64,000 nucleotides of DNA from Methylotenera sp. (GCF_029945535.1 NZ_JAQSCU010000010.1:629290-693289); one strand, 5' to 3'; shown: positions 1 through 8,051, counted from the first letter of the stretch. Program-made: numbers and translations. The notes: generated by a model from the letters alone, not told the origin.

Positions 1-1505
1 AGCACTCGCTTTATGGAATTGCACGATCGCTAGGTAAACCAACGCTAATATTAGGTGCGGGCGATGCCGCTGTGGCTCTACTTAAAGACTTATCACGTAG
101 TACACAATGGCGCGTTGTTGGTTTGCTTGATGATGACAAAAGCTTACTGGGGCGTGAGATATTTGGCGTTAAGGTGTTAGGCACAATTGCAACTTTAGCT
201 GATATGCAAAGACGCTTAGGCGTTCAGCATGTGATTGTTGCGATGCCATCGGCGCATCACCAAAAACGCCGTTCCGCGATAGATTTAGCCAATAATCTAG
301 GTTTAGAAGTTTTGACTGTGCCAGCTATTGATGATCTGATGAGCGGTAAGGTAAGCGTTTCACAAATTCGCAAGGTGGATGTGGAGGATTTGTTGGGTCG
401 TGACGCAGTGTTGCTAGATAACTCTGGCTTGCAGCATCTGATTGCGGAGCATGCCGTAATGGTAAGCGGTGCAGGAGGCTCTATTGGTTCTGAGCTTTGC
501 CGTCAAATATTGAAATTTAATCCTAGTGTATTGATTTGTTTTGATATTTCAGAGTTTTCTCTTTACCAATTAGAACAAGAGCTTAGTGCGTTAAATCTTA
601 AAGCCAAATTACTTTTTATGACAGGTGACGTTAAAAATAAGCAGCGTGTCAAAAGCTTGCTTGAGCGGTTTCAGCCTGCGGTTGTGTTTCATGCTGCTGC
701 TTACAAGCACGTGCCTATGATGGAAAATGGTAATGTTTGGGAGGCGCTCTCAAATAACGTGATTGGTACACACACCATAGCTAACGCATGTAAAGAAGCT
801 GACGTTGAGAAATTCGTGCTTATCTCCACTGACAAAGCGGTTAATCCAACGAATGTGATGGGGGCTAGTAAGCGCCTTGCAGAAATGGTTTGCCAGGGTT
901 TGCAGGAGAAACTTGCACGCGAAGCAATTGGTACGCGCTTTGTCATCGTACGATTTGGTAACGTGCTAGGTAGTAGTGGTAGCGTCATTCCAAAATTTAG
1001 AGAGCAAATTGCCAGGGGTGGCCCGGTCACTATTACTCACCCTGAAATTACCCGCTATTTCATGTCGATACCTGAAGCTGCCCAGCTAGTGTTGCAAGCT
1101 GGATTAATGGGCAAGGGTGGTGAGATTTTGGTGCTTGATATGGGTGAGCCAGTTAAAATTGCCGCATTAGCCGCTGACATGATTCGTCTTTCTGGTCTTC
1201 AAGCAGATGAAATTAAAATTGAGTATGTAGGGCTGCGGCCAGGCGAAAAGCTTTATGAAGAGCTGCTTGCAGATGATGAGCACACCATGCCAACTCCGCA
1301 TGAAAAGCTACGTATAGCCCAAGCACGTGAAGTTGATATTGCTTGGGTTAAAAAACTATTAAAATGGATTGAAGGCACAGAAAGTGCGGACGAAGCAATG
1401 ATAAAAAATGAATTGAAGCTATGGGTTGAAGAGTACAGTCCTCAGCATCAAGCGAGTGTAGAAAAGCATTTTATATTAGATGTTGATCAAGTGACCTTGC
1501 ATTAG
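1..1505 (+). CDS. Polysaccharide biosynthesis protein, WbpM/CapD-like nucleotide-sugar 4,6-dehydratase (5' end missing)
   Basis: The reading frame is open to the left edge, so the gene starts outside the window; about 500 codons are visible. Full-length relatives are membrane proteins of about 600-650 residues, and the missing part would hold their N-terminal membrane helices. The first visible part is a Rossmann domain (LGAGDAA). The second is an extended SDR domain with the nucleotide-binding motif GAGGSIG and the STDKA segment. A Met-x3-Lys replaces the usual Tyr-x3-Lys (MGASKR), as is normal in the WbpM/FlaA1/PglF group. These enzymes convert UDP-GlcNAc-type sugars to 4-keto-6-deoxy intermediates for surface glycans. 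With epsA downstream, an exopolysaccharide role is likely but the exact substrate is unknown. Confidence 0.88.
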   Translation, partial: HSLYGIARSLGKPTLILGAGDAAVALLKDLSRSTQWRVVGLLDDDKSLLGREIFGVKVLGTIATLADMQRRLGVQHVIVAMPSAHHQKRRSAIDLANNLGLEVLTVPAIDDLMSGKVSVSQIRKVDVEDLLGRDAVLLDNSGLQHLIAEHAVMVSGAGGSIGSELCRQILKFNPSVLICFDISEFSLYQLEQELSALNLKAKLLFMTGDVKNKQRVKSLLERFQPAVVFHAAAYKHVPMMENGNVWEALSNNVIGTHTIANACKEADVEKFVLISTDKAVNPTNVMGASKRLAEMVCQGLQEKLAREAIGTRFVIVRFGNVLGSSGSVIPKFREQIARGGPVTITHPEITRYFMSIPEAAQLVLQAGLMGKGGEILVLDMGEPVKIAALAADMIRLSGLQADEIKIEYVGLRPGEKLYEELLADDEHTMPTPHEKLRIAQAREVDIAWVKKLLKWIEGTESADEAMIKNELKLWVEEYSPQHQASVEKHFILDVDQVTLH

Positions 1506-1550
1506 TTTTATAAATATTCATTAACTTTTATCATATGCAATTGAGCTAAA

Positions 1551-2090
1551 TTGAATACACAAAACCCACAAACCTTGCTTGATCAAGCGCAGCTTATTCA
1601 TACGGCGGAGGCTGTTCAAATCGCCATTAGCAAGCTTGGCAAAGACGTCACTTTGCAATTCGAGCATACTTGCCCAATAGTGATCTGCGTGATGGGCGGC
1701 GGAATTGTTTTTGCTGGGCAGTTGCTTACACAGCTGACATTTCCGCTCGAATTAGACTATGTACATGCTAGCCGCTACCAAAATAATACGGTAGGCAATG
1801 CGCTTATCTGGCAATCTTTACCAAAGTTAGATTTAAACAATCGAACAGTATTATTGGTGGATGATATTTTGGATGAGGGCATTACATTATTGGCCATTAA
1901 AGAAAAATGTCTAGCATTAGGCGCTAAAGACGTTTACTCAGCAGTGCTGATAGAAAAGAAGTTGCCACATTCAAAGCCGATTAAAGCTGATTTTGTTGGC
2001 TTGGAAGTACCTAATCGCTATGTGTTTGGTTGCGGTATGGATGCTTATGGCTGGTGGCGAAATCTGCCTGCTATATACGCATTACCTTAA
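1551..2090 (+). CDS. hpt: Hypoxanthine-guanine phosphoribosyltransferase
   Basis: A 179-residue type I phosphoribosyltransferase, the usual length for the purine salvage enzyme that joins hypoxanthine or guanine to PRPP in the cytoplasm. The PRPP-binding motif is clear (VLLVDDILDEG, about residues 100-110). An earlier CVMGGGIVF segment (about 47-55) forms the N-terminal part of the active site. The start is TTG; an upstream ATG at 1535 is out of frame and soon stops. The ribosome-binding site is weak. It sits 45 bp behind the polysaccharide gene and may be co-transcribed with it, though a functional link is not expected. The family assignment is secure; the choice between hypoxanthine and guanine preference is not visible. 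Confidence 0.85.
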   Translation: MNTQNPQTLLDQAQLIHTAEAVQIAISKLGKDVTLQFEHTCPIVICVMGGGIVFAGQLLTQLTFPLELDYVHASRYQNNTVGNALIWQSLPKLDLNNRTVLLVDDILDEGITLLAIKEKCLALGAKDVYSAVLIEKKLPHSKPIKADFVGLEVPNRYVFGCGMDAYGWWRNLPAIYALP

Positions 2091-2214
2091 ATCTGGGTTT
2101 TAGACTAAATCAGATTTCGTCTTAGTTTGACCTCTTTTTAAGTAGTTTTTCTCTTCAATCGAACTGCTTTTTATATATCTAAAATTCAACCTCTAATTAA
2201 TCTGGTGTAAAAAT

Positions 2215-2242
2215 TTGCAAATGGTATACACATCTGTATACT
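2215..2242 (+). promoter_or_regulatory. Promoter and overlapping palindromic operator of the PQQ-propeller gene
   Basis: A sigma-70-like pair TTGCAA (2215-2220) and TATACT (2237-2242) with a 16-bp spacer lies about 40 bp upstream of the start codon at 2283. A perfect inverted repeat, GTATACA (2224-2230), 4-bp loop, TGTATAC (2235-2241), covers the spacer and -10 box. This is the placement expected of a repressor site. GntR-type repressors often use such sites, but no regulator gene is adjacent. Confidence 0.5.
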
Positions 2243-2282
2243 TTAATTTTTCAATGCTATTGATGAGTTAAAGGAAGGTTGT

Positions 2283-4103
2283 ATGCGCAGTCTTTTAAAA
2301 TGCAAGCAGTTGAGCAATTTAGGTTTACTTAGTTTACTGTTGTTAAGCAGTTTTGTAACGGTTGGATGCAGCGGTTCGCCTACCCAGCAATCGAATGTTC
2401 AATCTAGTACTTCAGATAAAGAATGGCCTAGTTTTGGTCGTGATTTCACTAATCAGCGACTTTCTCCGCTTACGCAAATTAATCAACAAAACGTTAAAGA
2501 CTTGAAGCTTGCTTGGCAATTCAAAAGTGGTGTTGTTGCTAGTTTCCAGGCTACGCCTATCGTTACTGGTGGCGTGATGTATGTGGCTTTACCTTTTAAC
2601 CATGTTGTTGCCCTAGATGCCAAAACGGGTAAAGAGCTTTGGCGATATAAACATGAGCGCAGAACCAATTGGAAAATGTGCTGTGGCCCAGCCAATAGGG
2701 GCGTTGCGGTAAGTGATGGTAAGGTGTTTATTGGTACGGTTGACGCACGCCTGATTGCACTTGACGCTAAAAGTGGGGAAAAAATTTGGGATATTGACGT
2801 TGCTGATGACACGGCATTAACTGAAAAAACCAGCTCATTAAGTCAGGCAGACGCTAAGAGCCATAAAGAAGCATATGGAGGCACTGGTGTAGGCATAGCG
2901 ATGGCACCAGTCGTTTATCATGGAAAAGTGATTGTTGGCATCACAGGAGTTGGTTACGGGCTGCATATTGACCAACCAACAGCCAATGCACCTTTGGGAG
3001 CTGTTGTTGGCGTGGATGGTCGCTATGGTCGTCCTGGGTTCTTAGCTGCTTATGATATTGCCAGTGGCAAGCGCATTTGGACGTTTGATACTATTCCAAC
3101 TCAGGGTTGGGAAGGCGTGTTTGCTGAAACGACTTCGGATGGTATCTCGTTGAACCGTGATGTTGCAGCTGAAAAAGCTAATATGGTTAATAATAAGGAT
3201 GCTTGGCGCTTTGGTGGCGGTTCCGCTTGGAGTACGCCAGCCATCGATACTAAAACTAATACACTTTTCTTTGGTACAGGGAATCCTTCACCACAAATGA
3301 ACGACATTTCCCGTCCAGGTGATAATCTATATACCGTTTCGTTGGTTGCGCTAGACACTGAAACTGGTCAACTTAAATGGCATTATCAGCAAGTACCGCA
3401 TGATGTTTGGGGTTATGACTTAGCAAGTCCACCAGTGTTGTTTGATTACAAGAAAGATGGTAAGGCTATTGCTGCTGTTGGTCAGGCCAGCAAAACAGGT
3501 TGGTATTATGTGAACGATAGAACTACGGGCAAACTGCTGATGAAGTCTGATGCATTCGTACCACAAAAAAATCTATTCGCTAAAGCAAGCAAGGAAGGTA
3601 CTGTTCTTTATCCAGGTATTTTAGGTGGCTCAAATTGGAGTCCTAGTGCTTTAGATGAGCATAATCAAACCAGTTTTGTTGCCGGTATACATGCGCCTAT
3701 TAAATACACCCTAGTGGAAGAAGCTGCAGCAGATGGTAAGCCTGCTGTTCGATACGCCTCATCAGAACCAACCAAAGACCCACGCTGGGGTGTAATTTCA
3801 GCAATCAATCTTGCAACAGGTAAAATGCGATGGCAAGTGAAAACTGAGCAGCCTTTGATGGGGGGATTGCTTGCGACTCAAAGTGGCCTACTATTTATGG
3901 GTGAGGGTAGCGGTAACTTCAATGCATACAATAGCAATACAGGTGATTTGTTGTGGCAATCTAAGGTAGATGCAGGCGTTAATGCGCCACCTATTACTTA
4001 TGAAATTGATAGCGTGCAGTATGTAGCGGTCGCAGCAGGGGGCAATGCTATATTTGGCTATAATGCTGGTGATAACATTGTTGTTTACGCACTAGGGAAG
4101 TAG
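2283..4103 (+). CDS. PQQ-dependent dehydrogenase-like eight-bladed propeller lipoprotein
   Basis: A 606-residue protein of the quinoprotein alcohol/glucose dehydrogenase fold. The N-terminus is a signal peptide with Cys29 in a lipobox-like site (TVGC; the -3 residue is atypical). Residues 133-134 are the vicinal Cys-Cys (MCCGPANRG) that forms the disulfide ring over PQQ in methanol dehydrogenases. Repeated AxDxxTGxxxW propeller motifs follow, then the metal-ligand segment GNPSP (Asn334) and RPGDN. By-eye alignment to MxaF/XoxF shows two key changes: the catalytic Asp position in HDxWDY is Gly377 (HDVWGYD), and the metal-ligand Glu appears to be Arg247. It is therefore not a standard methanol dehydrogenase. 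It may oxidise a different alcohol or sugar, or bind PQQ without catalysis. The start has a good Shine-Dalgarno (AAAGGAAGG). Confidence 0.75.
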   Translation: MRSLLKCKQLSNLGLLSLLLLSSFVTVGCSGSPTQQSNVQSSTSDKEWPSFGRDFTNQRLSPLTQINQQNVKDLKLAWQFKSGVVASFQATPIVTGGVMYVALPFNHVVALDAKTGKELWRYKHERRTNWKMCCGPANRGVAVSDGKVFIGTVDARLIALDAKSGEKIWDIDVADDTALTEKTSSLSQADAKSHKEAYGGTGVGIAMAPVVYHGKVIVGITGVGYGLHIDQPTANAPLGAVVGVDGRYGRPGFLAAYDIASGKRIWTFDTIPTQGWEGVFAETTSDGISLNRDVAAEKANMVNNKDAWRFGGGSAWSTPAIDTKTNTLFFGTGNPSPQMNDISRPGDNLYTVSLVALDTETGQLKWHYQQVPHDVWGYDLASPPVLFDYKKDGKAIAAVGQASKTGWYYVNDRTTGKLLMKSDAFVPQKNLFAKASKEGTVLYPGILGGSNWSPSALDEHNQTSFVAGIHAPIKYTLVEEAAADGKPAVRYASSEPTKDPRWGVISAINLATGKMRWQVKTEQPLMGGLLATQSGLLFMGEGSGNFNAYNSNTGDLLWQSKVDAGVNAPPITYEIDSVQYVAVAAGGNAIFGYNAGDNIVVYALGK

Positions 4104-4117
4104 CGTTTGAAGGAATT

Positions 4118-4372
4118 TTAGCGGTGCTTAAGCTTTAAAATAAGCACTGTGCATGCTAAAACCAAGGTGATGCCGTTTGCCAGAATCACGGGCCAGCTTG
4201 TAATCATCAAACCGTATATGAACCAGCCTAATACGCCCAAGCTAAACAAGCTGTACATGGGCAGTGAAACGCCTGATAAATCGCGTGATTTCCATGAGTG
4301 CAAGGCTTGTGGCACAAAAGAAAATGTAGTTAAAAAGGCTGCGGAGTAGCCAATTAAATCTGTAGGTGTCAT
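4118..4372 (-). CDS. SemiSWEET-type sugar transporter
   Basis: An 84-residue protein with three predicted membrane helices, the size and pattern of SemiSWEET half-transporters that dimerise to move sugars across the inner membrane. The PQ-loop motif FVPQ lies in the first helix (about residues 20-23), followed by SxDLSGVSLPMY, typical of the family. It converges with the PQQ-propeller gene, leaving 14 bp between their stops. No sugar pathway gene is adjacent, so the substrate cannot be inferred. Confidence 0.8.
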   Translation of the reverse strand: MTPTDLIGYSAAFLTTFSFVPQALHSWKSRDLSGVSLPMYSLFSLGVLGWFIYGLMITSWPVILANGITLVLACTVLILKLKHR

Positions 4373-4441
4373 GTAGGCGTGATATTTAAATAAACTAAGA
4401 AAGTTACTTTTTACTCTGAATCAGAACAGTTAATTTAAGAT

Positions 4442-4473
4442 AAAAAAATAGCCCAATTAAGGGCTATTTTTTT
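4442..4473 (-). terminator. Rho-independent terminator of the csp gene
   Basis: Perfect hairpin with 13-bp arms: AAAAAAATAGCCC (4442-4454), loop of 6, and GGGCTATTTTTTT (4461-4473). It has a T-run on both strands, so it can work in both directions. It lies 28 bp beyond the stop codon of the - strand cold-shock gene. Confidence 0.85.
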
Positions 4474-4501
4474 GAATTCCATTAACTGGATTCTAGATTA
4501 A

Positions 4502-4705
4502 CTAAGCTTTTTGGATGTTTGAAGCTTGTTTACCTTTTGGACCGTCTGTAACGTCAAAACTTACGCGATCATTTTCTTTTAAGCTTTTGTAGCCGCTATC
4601 TACGATAGCTGAAAAATGAGCGAATAAATCGTCGCCGCCTGCATCAGGAGTAATGAAACCAAAACCTTTTGAATCATTAAACCATTTAACTAAACCTGTA
4701 GCCAT
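4502..4705 (-). CDS. Cold-shock protein, CspA family
   Basis: A 67-residue single-domain OB-fold protein, the standard size for CspA-type RNA chaperones that melt mRNA structure in the cytoplasm. RNP1 (KGFGFI, residues 13-18) and RNP2 (DLFAHF, 26-31) are intact. It is transcribed divergently from infA. A candidate promoter at 4815-4843 implies a 5' leader of about 100 bases, which fits the structured leaders that control csp mRNAs. Which csp paralog it is cannot be told from this window. Confidence 0.92.
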   Translation of the reverse strand: MATGLVKWFNDSKGFGFITPDAGGDDLFAHFSAIVDSGYKSLKENDRVSFDVTDGPKGKQASNIQKA

Positions 4706-5106
4706 ATCTTATTCCATACTTTTAAAAAAGGGAGGCACCCTAAATGATTGGGTTTTTAACAAATAATCAGTCTTGAGAACTTAACCACTTTAAACATCCA
4801 AACGCCGAAATTACTTTTTACTTGTAAACAAATGTTGTGTCAAGCATTATTTCACATTAATCGTAATTGACAATAAAAATACTGATTAAATTATTTATTT
4901 GTTGGTATTTAGCACTTAAATCAGATAAATAAGCGATTGATTAATTAGAGCTCTAGCGATATAATGCGCGCGAGCATTGTATGGGTGTGTTGCGCGTAGT
5001 TTAAGTGTTAGTGGTATTTTTGCTAGGACTTTCATTTTAAGCTTCAAACTCTAAGAGATTGTTGCTTATTTAAAGATTGCTACAAAATATTACTGGAGAA
5101 CTAGAT
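4706..5106. promoter_or_regulatory. Divergent control region between csp and infA
   Basis: About 400 bp of AT-rich non-coding DNA. For csp (- strand) a TTGACA box lies at 4843-4838 and a weak TAAAAA -10 at 4820-4815, with a 17-bp spacer. For infA (+ strand) TTGATT at 4937-4942 and a perfect TATAAT at 4960-4965 are separated by 17 bp, giving a leader of about 135 bases. No open reading frame or further repeat was seen. Confidence 0.6.
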
Positions 5107-5367
5107 TTGGCTAAAGAAGAATTGATTGAAATGAATGGTGTGGTGATGGAAATCTTGCCCGACTCACGCTATCGTGTAACGCTGGACAACGGGCATAAAT
5201 TAATTGCCTACACTGGCGGTAAAATGAAAAAAAATCACATTCGAATTTTAGCTGGCGACAAAGTTACTCTAGAGCTCTCTCCATACGATATCAATAATGG
5301 TCGTATTACTTTCAGACATATCGAGTCTGGTGGCGCGACATTCACACCAAGAAAACGCACTTACTAG
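5107..5367 (+). CDS. infA: Translation initiation factor IF-1 (long form)
   Basis: IF-1 binds the ribosomal A site and helps IF-2 and IF-3 form the initiation complex. The best start is TTG at 5107, giving (f)[11 protein letters not shown], the conserved IF-1 N-terminus. A GGAG at 5094-5097 is well spaced for it, whereas an in-frame TTG at 5077 would add ten non-conserved residues. The product is 86 residues, about 14 longer than the E. coli protein. The extra C-terminal tail ([16 protein letters not shown]) is typical of a second, longer IF-1 type in betaproteobacteria. It stands alone, away from the ribosomal-protein operon and divergent from csp. Confidence 0.93.
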   Translation: MAKEELIEMNGVVMEILPDSRYRVTLDNGHKLIAYTGGKMKKNHIRILAGDKVTLELSPYDINNGRITFRHIESGGATFTPRKRTY

Positions 5368-5381
5368 GCGCTTGCTGACTA

Positions 5382-5413
5382 CATTCGCAATAAAGGCTGA
5401 TTTATTGCGAATG
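5382..5413 (+). terminator. Stem-loop after infA
   Basis: A perfect inverted repeat with 13-bp arms (CATTCGCAATAAA at 5382-5394, TTTATTGCGAATG at 5401-5413) and a 6-base loop starts 14 bp beyond the infA stop. It lacks a long T-run, so it may be a weak terminator or a 3'-end stabiliser. The rest of 5414-5648 shows nothing further that I can assign. Confidence 0.6.
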
Positions 5414-5648
5414 ATAAATTTGTTCAATCTATCTCAAGTTAAGCTCTTCTTTCCCATAATCTTAAGTAAAGAAATTTTTTAAGTACTTTCTAAGGCTGAT
5501 ATTTTTTCACTTGGGTATTTACTTATATTAAGTGACGCTATTGAATGTAAAGTATTGTTAATTCTCTGGCGGGCATGTTGTATTTAATTCATTTGAATCG
5601 AATTCCAAGGTAATGTAACTGTCATGATGATTTGCCTATTTAGATAGT

Positions 5649-6425
5649 ATGGATAACATGATGCAAAATAAGCATTGGGAAAAAATATTCTCAGTGATAC
5701 AAAGATCGTATGCAATAGAAAATCACCTCGAGTTCTTTAGCTGGTTACAAAATGGCGTTAATGAATTTTTACCGCATGATGTATTGATTGCCTGTTGGGG
5801 CGACTTTGAAAAGAAGTCGGTAAAGAGTAAGCTAAATTACGATGTGGCTTCTAATTTAAGCGACATCAATACGCAAACCGTATTCGACTCTAACAATGGC
5901 TATGATGCGTGTATGTTGCATTTGCATCAACGTTGGTTAGCCAATAATCGTTGTTGGTTTGTTATTAACAACCTTGATCGTCATGAAGTTGAGAACGAAT
6001 TTCAAATTGTTTTACCAAATAAACTTGAGCAATTAAATTCATTGATGGTTTATGGCGTAAGTGATGTGCGCGGTAGCAATGTCTGTTTGTATGTTTTTTT
6101 CAGTCAGGAAAAAATATTTGATGTGCCTGATTCGGTGATGGGCTTAATCATGCCACACATTGATAATGTATTAAGAAAAATCCAGCATCTAAAACCATTA
6201 AAAACACCTACTGAATCTGCCATTATTTTAGATGGTGCTGGGCTGAGTGTGCGTGAGTTAGAAATAATTCATTGGATAAAATCAGGAAAGACCAACCAGG
6301 AAATCGCAACAATTTTGGATATTAGCCAGAATACTGTTAAAAGTCATTTAAAGCGGGTTTTCCAGAAAATGAATGTGACAAGGCGAGCTCAAGCCGTTGC
6401 TATTTTAATGAATAAGCTAAATTGA
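5649..6425 (+). CDS. epsA: LuxR-type transcriptional regulator, EpsA-like (exopolysaccharide/PEP-CTERM associated)
   Basis: A 258-residue DNA-binding regulator. The first 190 residues match in style the sensor-like N-terminal domain of EpsA proteins that accompany exosortase/exopolysaccharide loci in betaproteobacteria; no receiver Asp pocket is seen. The C-terminal 60 residues form a LuxR helix-turn-helix (LSVRELEIIHWIKSGKTN, then NTVKSHLKRVFQKM). EpsA proteins are thought to control exopolysaccharide genes, which agrees with the polysaccharide gene at the left edge of the window. Alternative in-frame ATG starts lie 3 and 4 codons downstream. The family call is good; the regulated genes are inferred. 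Confidence 0.75.
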   Translation: MDNMMQNKHWEKIFSVIQRSYAIENHLEFFSWLQNGVNEFLPHDVLIACWGDFEKKSVKSKLNYDVASNLSDINTQTVFDSNNGYDACMLHLHQRWLANNRCWFVINNLDRHEVENEFQIVLPNKLEQLNSLMVYGVSDVRGSNVCLYVFFSQEKIFDVPDSVMGLIMPHIDNVLRKIQHLKPLKTPTESAIILDGAGLSVRELEIIHWIKSGKTNQEIATILDISQNTVKSHLKRVFQKMNVTRRAQAVAILMNKLN

Positions 6426-6432
6426 ACGCAAT

Positions 6433-6648
6433 TTACTTAATGTTAATCGACTGATTTCCGACCGCAACCGTTTGGCCCGTGCGAATTTTAGCTGTTTTTC
6501 TTGTTTCGATTAAACCATCAACTTTCACTAATCCTTCTGCAACCATCGTTTTACCGCGGCCTCCGCTGTCAGCTAATCCGACTAATTTTAGTAAATTACA
6601 TAATTCTACGTATTCTGTAGTTAAATCAAATTGTATGGTTTGTGACAT
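6433..6648 (-). CDS. Small S4-domain RNA-binding protein (YbcJ-like)
   Basis: A 71-residue protein consisting essentially of one S4 RNA-binding domain (LCNLLKLVGLADSGGRGKTMVAEGLVKVDG, then RKTAKIRTGQTV). This matches YbcJ-type proteins, which probably bind structured RNA; their exact role is unsettled. The start at 6648 (MSQTIQF) is preferred over an in-frame ATG 15 codons upstream because family members begin about here and the extra residues are not conserved in character. It converges with epsA, with only 7 bp between the genes. Confidence 0.8.
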   Translation of the reverse strand: MSQTIQFDLTTEYVELCNLLKLVGLADSGGRGKTMVAEGLVKVDGLIETRKTAKIRTGQTVAVGNQSINIK

Positions 6649-7129
6649 TATGAATCTCGTTGATTGGAGTAGAGCATAGTTGGCTTGGTGCAAAAAAGAG
6701 AAGCGCGGGAGCCAAAGTGGCCCTTAAACCGTTGCCGCATAAAAAGCGTGCGACAGTGAGTTTGCAAAATCATCGCCATAATAACATACGAGTCATCTCT
6801 AGATAATCCCAAAGTATTGACATGAATATTTATCTAGTAAATAAAATTACTGGTGTTTGTGGTTCGTCAGTAGATTTAGTTAAATATCTAGCTTAGTTGT
6901 TTATTTACCTTGGTCATACGCAGTCTATTTCAGTCAAATGTAACTGATTTGTTATATTTTATAATCACAATCTATTTGCAAGCTGTAAATTGGTTGTATT
7001 CAGCCATATATGTAATAAATTTGTAAAAGAATCAATGACCTATATTTGTTTGATAAAATAATGATAGTTAAAAATTTGCATTACAACTTTTTGGCTTTTC
7101 TTTTTATTAACATTATCAGGAGATTTAAT
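6649..7129. promoter_or_regulatory. Intergenic region upstream of the PepSY gene
   Basis: About 480 bp without a credible gene. A TATAAT lies at 6960-6965. Just upstream, CAGTC recurs at 6921 and 6931 with a related TAACTG at 6941, giving 10-bp spacing (one helical turn). This resembles the tandem sites of OmpR/PhoB-type regulators. A TTGACA at 6817-6822 has only a poor -10 after it. In-frame codons from 7046 are rejected as part of the next gene. Confidence 0.35.
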
Positions 7130-7657
7130 ATGTTTCGTTTATCTATGGGCGCTACTCTAGTAGCGGCCGCACTTTTCGCGAATACAGCAATGGCTGATCA
7201 CGGTAACCTAAAACCTAAAGCACATGACAGTTTAGGTAAATGTGTTAAAGCAGCTTTAGCAAAACACGATGGCACAATCGTAAAAGTTGAGTTCAAGAAT
7301 GAAGGTAAATCAGGCGTTTACGAGTTTGATATTGAATCTGCAGATGGCACTGCATGGGATGTTGAATGCGATGCTAAAACAAGTAAAGTGACAGAAGTTG
7401 AACAAGAAGTTAAAGCGGACGATGCTAAATTTAAAGCAGTTGCTAAAGTAACTGAGGCTGACGCAAAAGCTACTGCAATTGCGGCTCACGCTGGTACCGT
7501 GACTGAAACTGAATATGAGTTAGAGGCTGACGGTAAGGCTTCTTATGAGTTTGATATTACTACAGCTGATGGTAAAGAAATCAAAGTTGAAGTGGATGCT
7601 ACAACAGGTAAGATTGTTGAAACAAACGAAGAAACATATCAGATTGGTAAAGAGTAA
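7130..7657 (+). CDS. Exported protein with two PepSY domains
   Basis: A 175-residue protein starting at ATG 7130, which has a strong Shine-Dalgarno (CAGGAG at 7117-7122) and begins a clean signal peptide ending at AMA (residue 22). The mature part holds two repeats of the PepSY type, each with a segment like YEFDIxxADG and KV(E) strands followed by KxxKVxE. It is strongly acidic. PepSY proteins are periplasmic or envelope modules often linked to peptidase inhibition or to metal-responsive two-component systems. No partner gene is adjacent, so the role is open. An upstream in-frame ATG (7046) would hide the signal peptide and was rejected. Confidence 0.8.
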   Translation: MFRLSMGATLVAAALFANTAMADHGNLKPKAHDSLGKCVKAALAKHDGTIVKVEFKNEGKSGVYEFDIESADGTAWDVECDAKTSKVTEVEQEVKADDAKFKAVAKVTEADAKATAIAAHAGTVTETEYELEADGKASYEFDITTADGKEIKVEVDATTGKIVETNEETYQIGKE

Positions 7658-7730
7658 TAATTTAATGGTATTGTTTTAGCATGACAGCTTAGACACAAAA
7701 AGTCAGACTGTTAAATATATGCACTAAAAA

Positions 7731-7758
7731 ATACCCCGCTTCGTCGGGGTATTTTTTT
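7731..7758 (+). terminator. Rho-independent terminator after the PepSY gene
   Basis: Hairpin ATACCCCG (7731-7738), loop CTTCGT, CGGGGTAT (7745-7752), preceded by an A-run and followed by seven T. It lies 75 bp beyond the stop codon of the PepSY gene and is a classic intrinsic terminator. Confidence 0.9.
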
Positions 7759-7810
7759 GTATAAATTATCTAAATAATATTCATAAAATTTCTAAGTAGT
7801 TTATTCCACA

Positions 7811-7873
7811 TTGGTTGCATGTAACCAATTGCTGGTCGCTAACAACCAACTATTGGTTATACGCAACCAGTTA
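7811..7873 (+). promoter_or_regulatory. Array of three 21-bp palindromic units upstream of exbB (candidate operator)
   Basis: Three consecutive 21-bp units begin at 7811, 7832 and 7853. Each holds an imperfect palindrome of the form TTGGTT-N6-AACCAA: TTGGTT/AACCAA, CTGGTC/AACCAA and TTGGTT/AACCAG. The centres are at about 7819.5, 7840.5 and 7861.5, exactly two helical turns apart. A decayed fourth half-site (AGGTTA) follows. It lies about 180 bp upstream of exbB in a gap of nearly 400 bp. The arrangement suggests cooperative binding of a dimeric regulator to one face of the DNA. The remaining DNA up to 8051 is AT-rich, with a lone TTGGTT at 7951. Confidence 0.6.
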
Positions 7874-8051
7874 TAGGTTAATAAAATTCAAATAAATTGA
7901 ATGTTAATTTTAAATATTATTACTAATCAATGAATTACCTCATTCTAAAGTTGGTTGGCATGCTTGTCGCTTATATTTGAATTAGCCTTTATGTAATGAC
8001 ATCACTATCAAAGGCAGAAACATTAATTTAACTAACTTAAAGAAATGACTT

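Noticed and set aside
2283-4103. Methanol dehydrogenase (MxaF or XoxF)
   Set aside because: The catalytic Asp motif is changed, it is lipoprotein-like, and no cytochrome or mxaI/xoxJ partner is adjacent.
4149-4349. + strand open frame opposite the SemiSWEET gene
   Set aside because: The - strand frame encodes a recognisable three-helix PQ-loop protein; the + strand product shows no motif.
5077-5106. Ten extra N-terminal residues for IF-1
   Set aside because: The ribosome site GGAG lies inside this stretch, and TTG 5107 gives the conserved AKEE start.
7811-7873. Short repeats considered as a CRISPR array
   Set aside because: Only three units, no unique spacers of constant length, and each unit is itself a palindrome; no cas genes. 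An operator array fits better.
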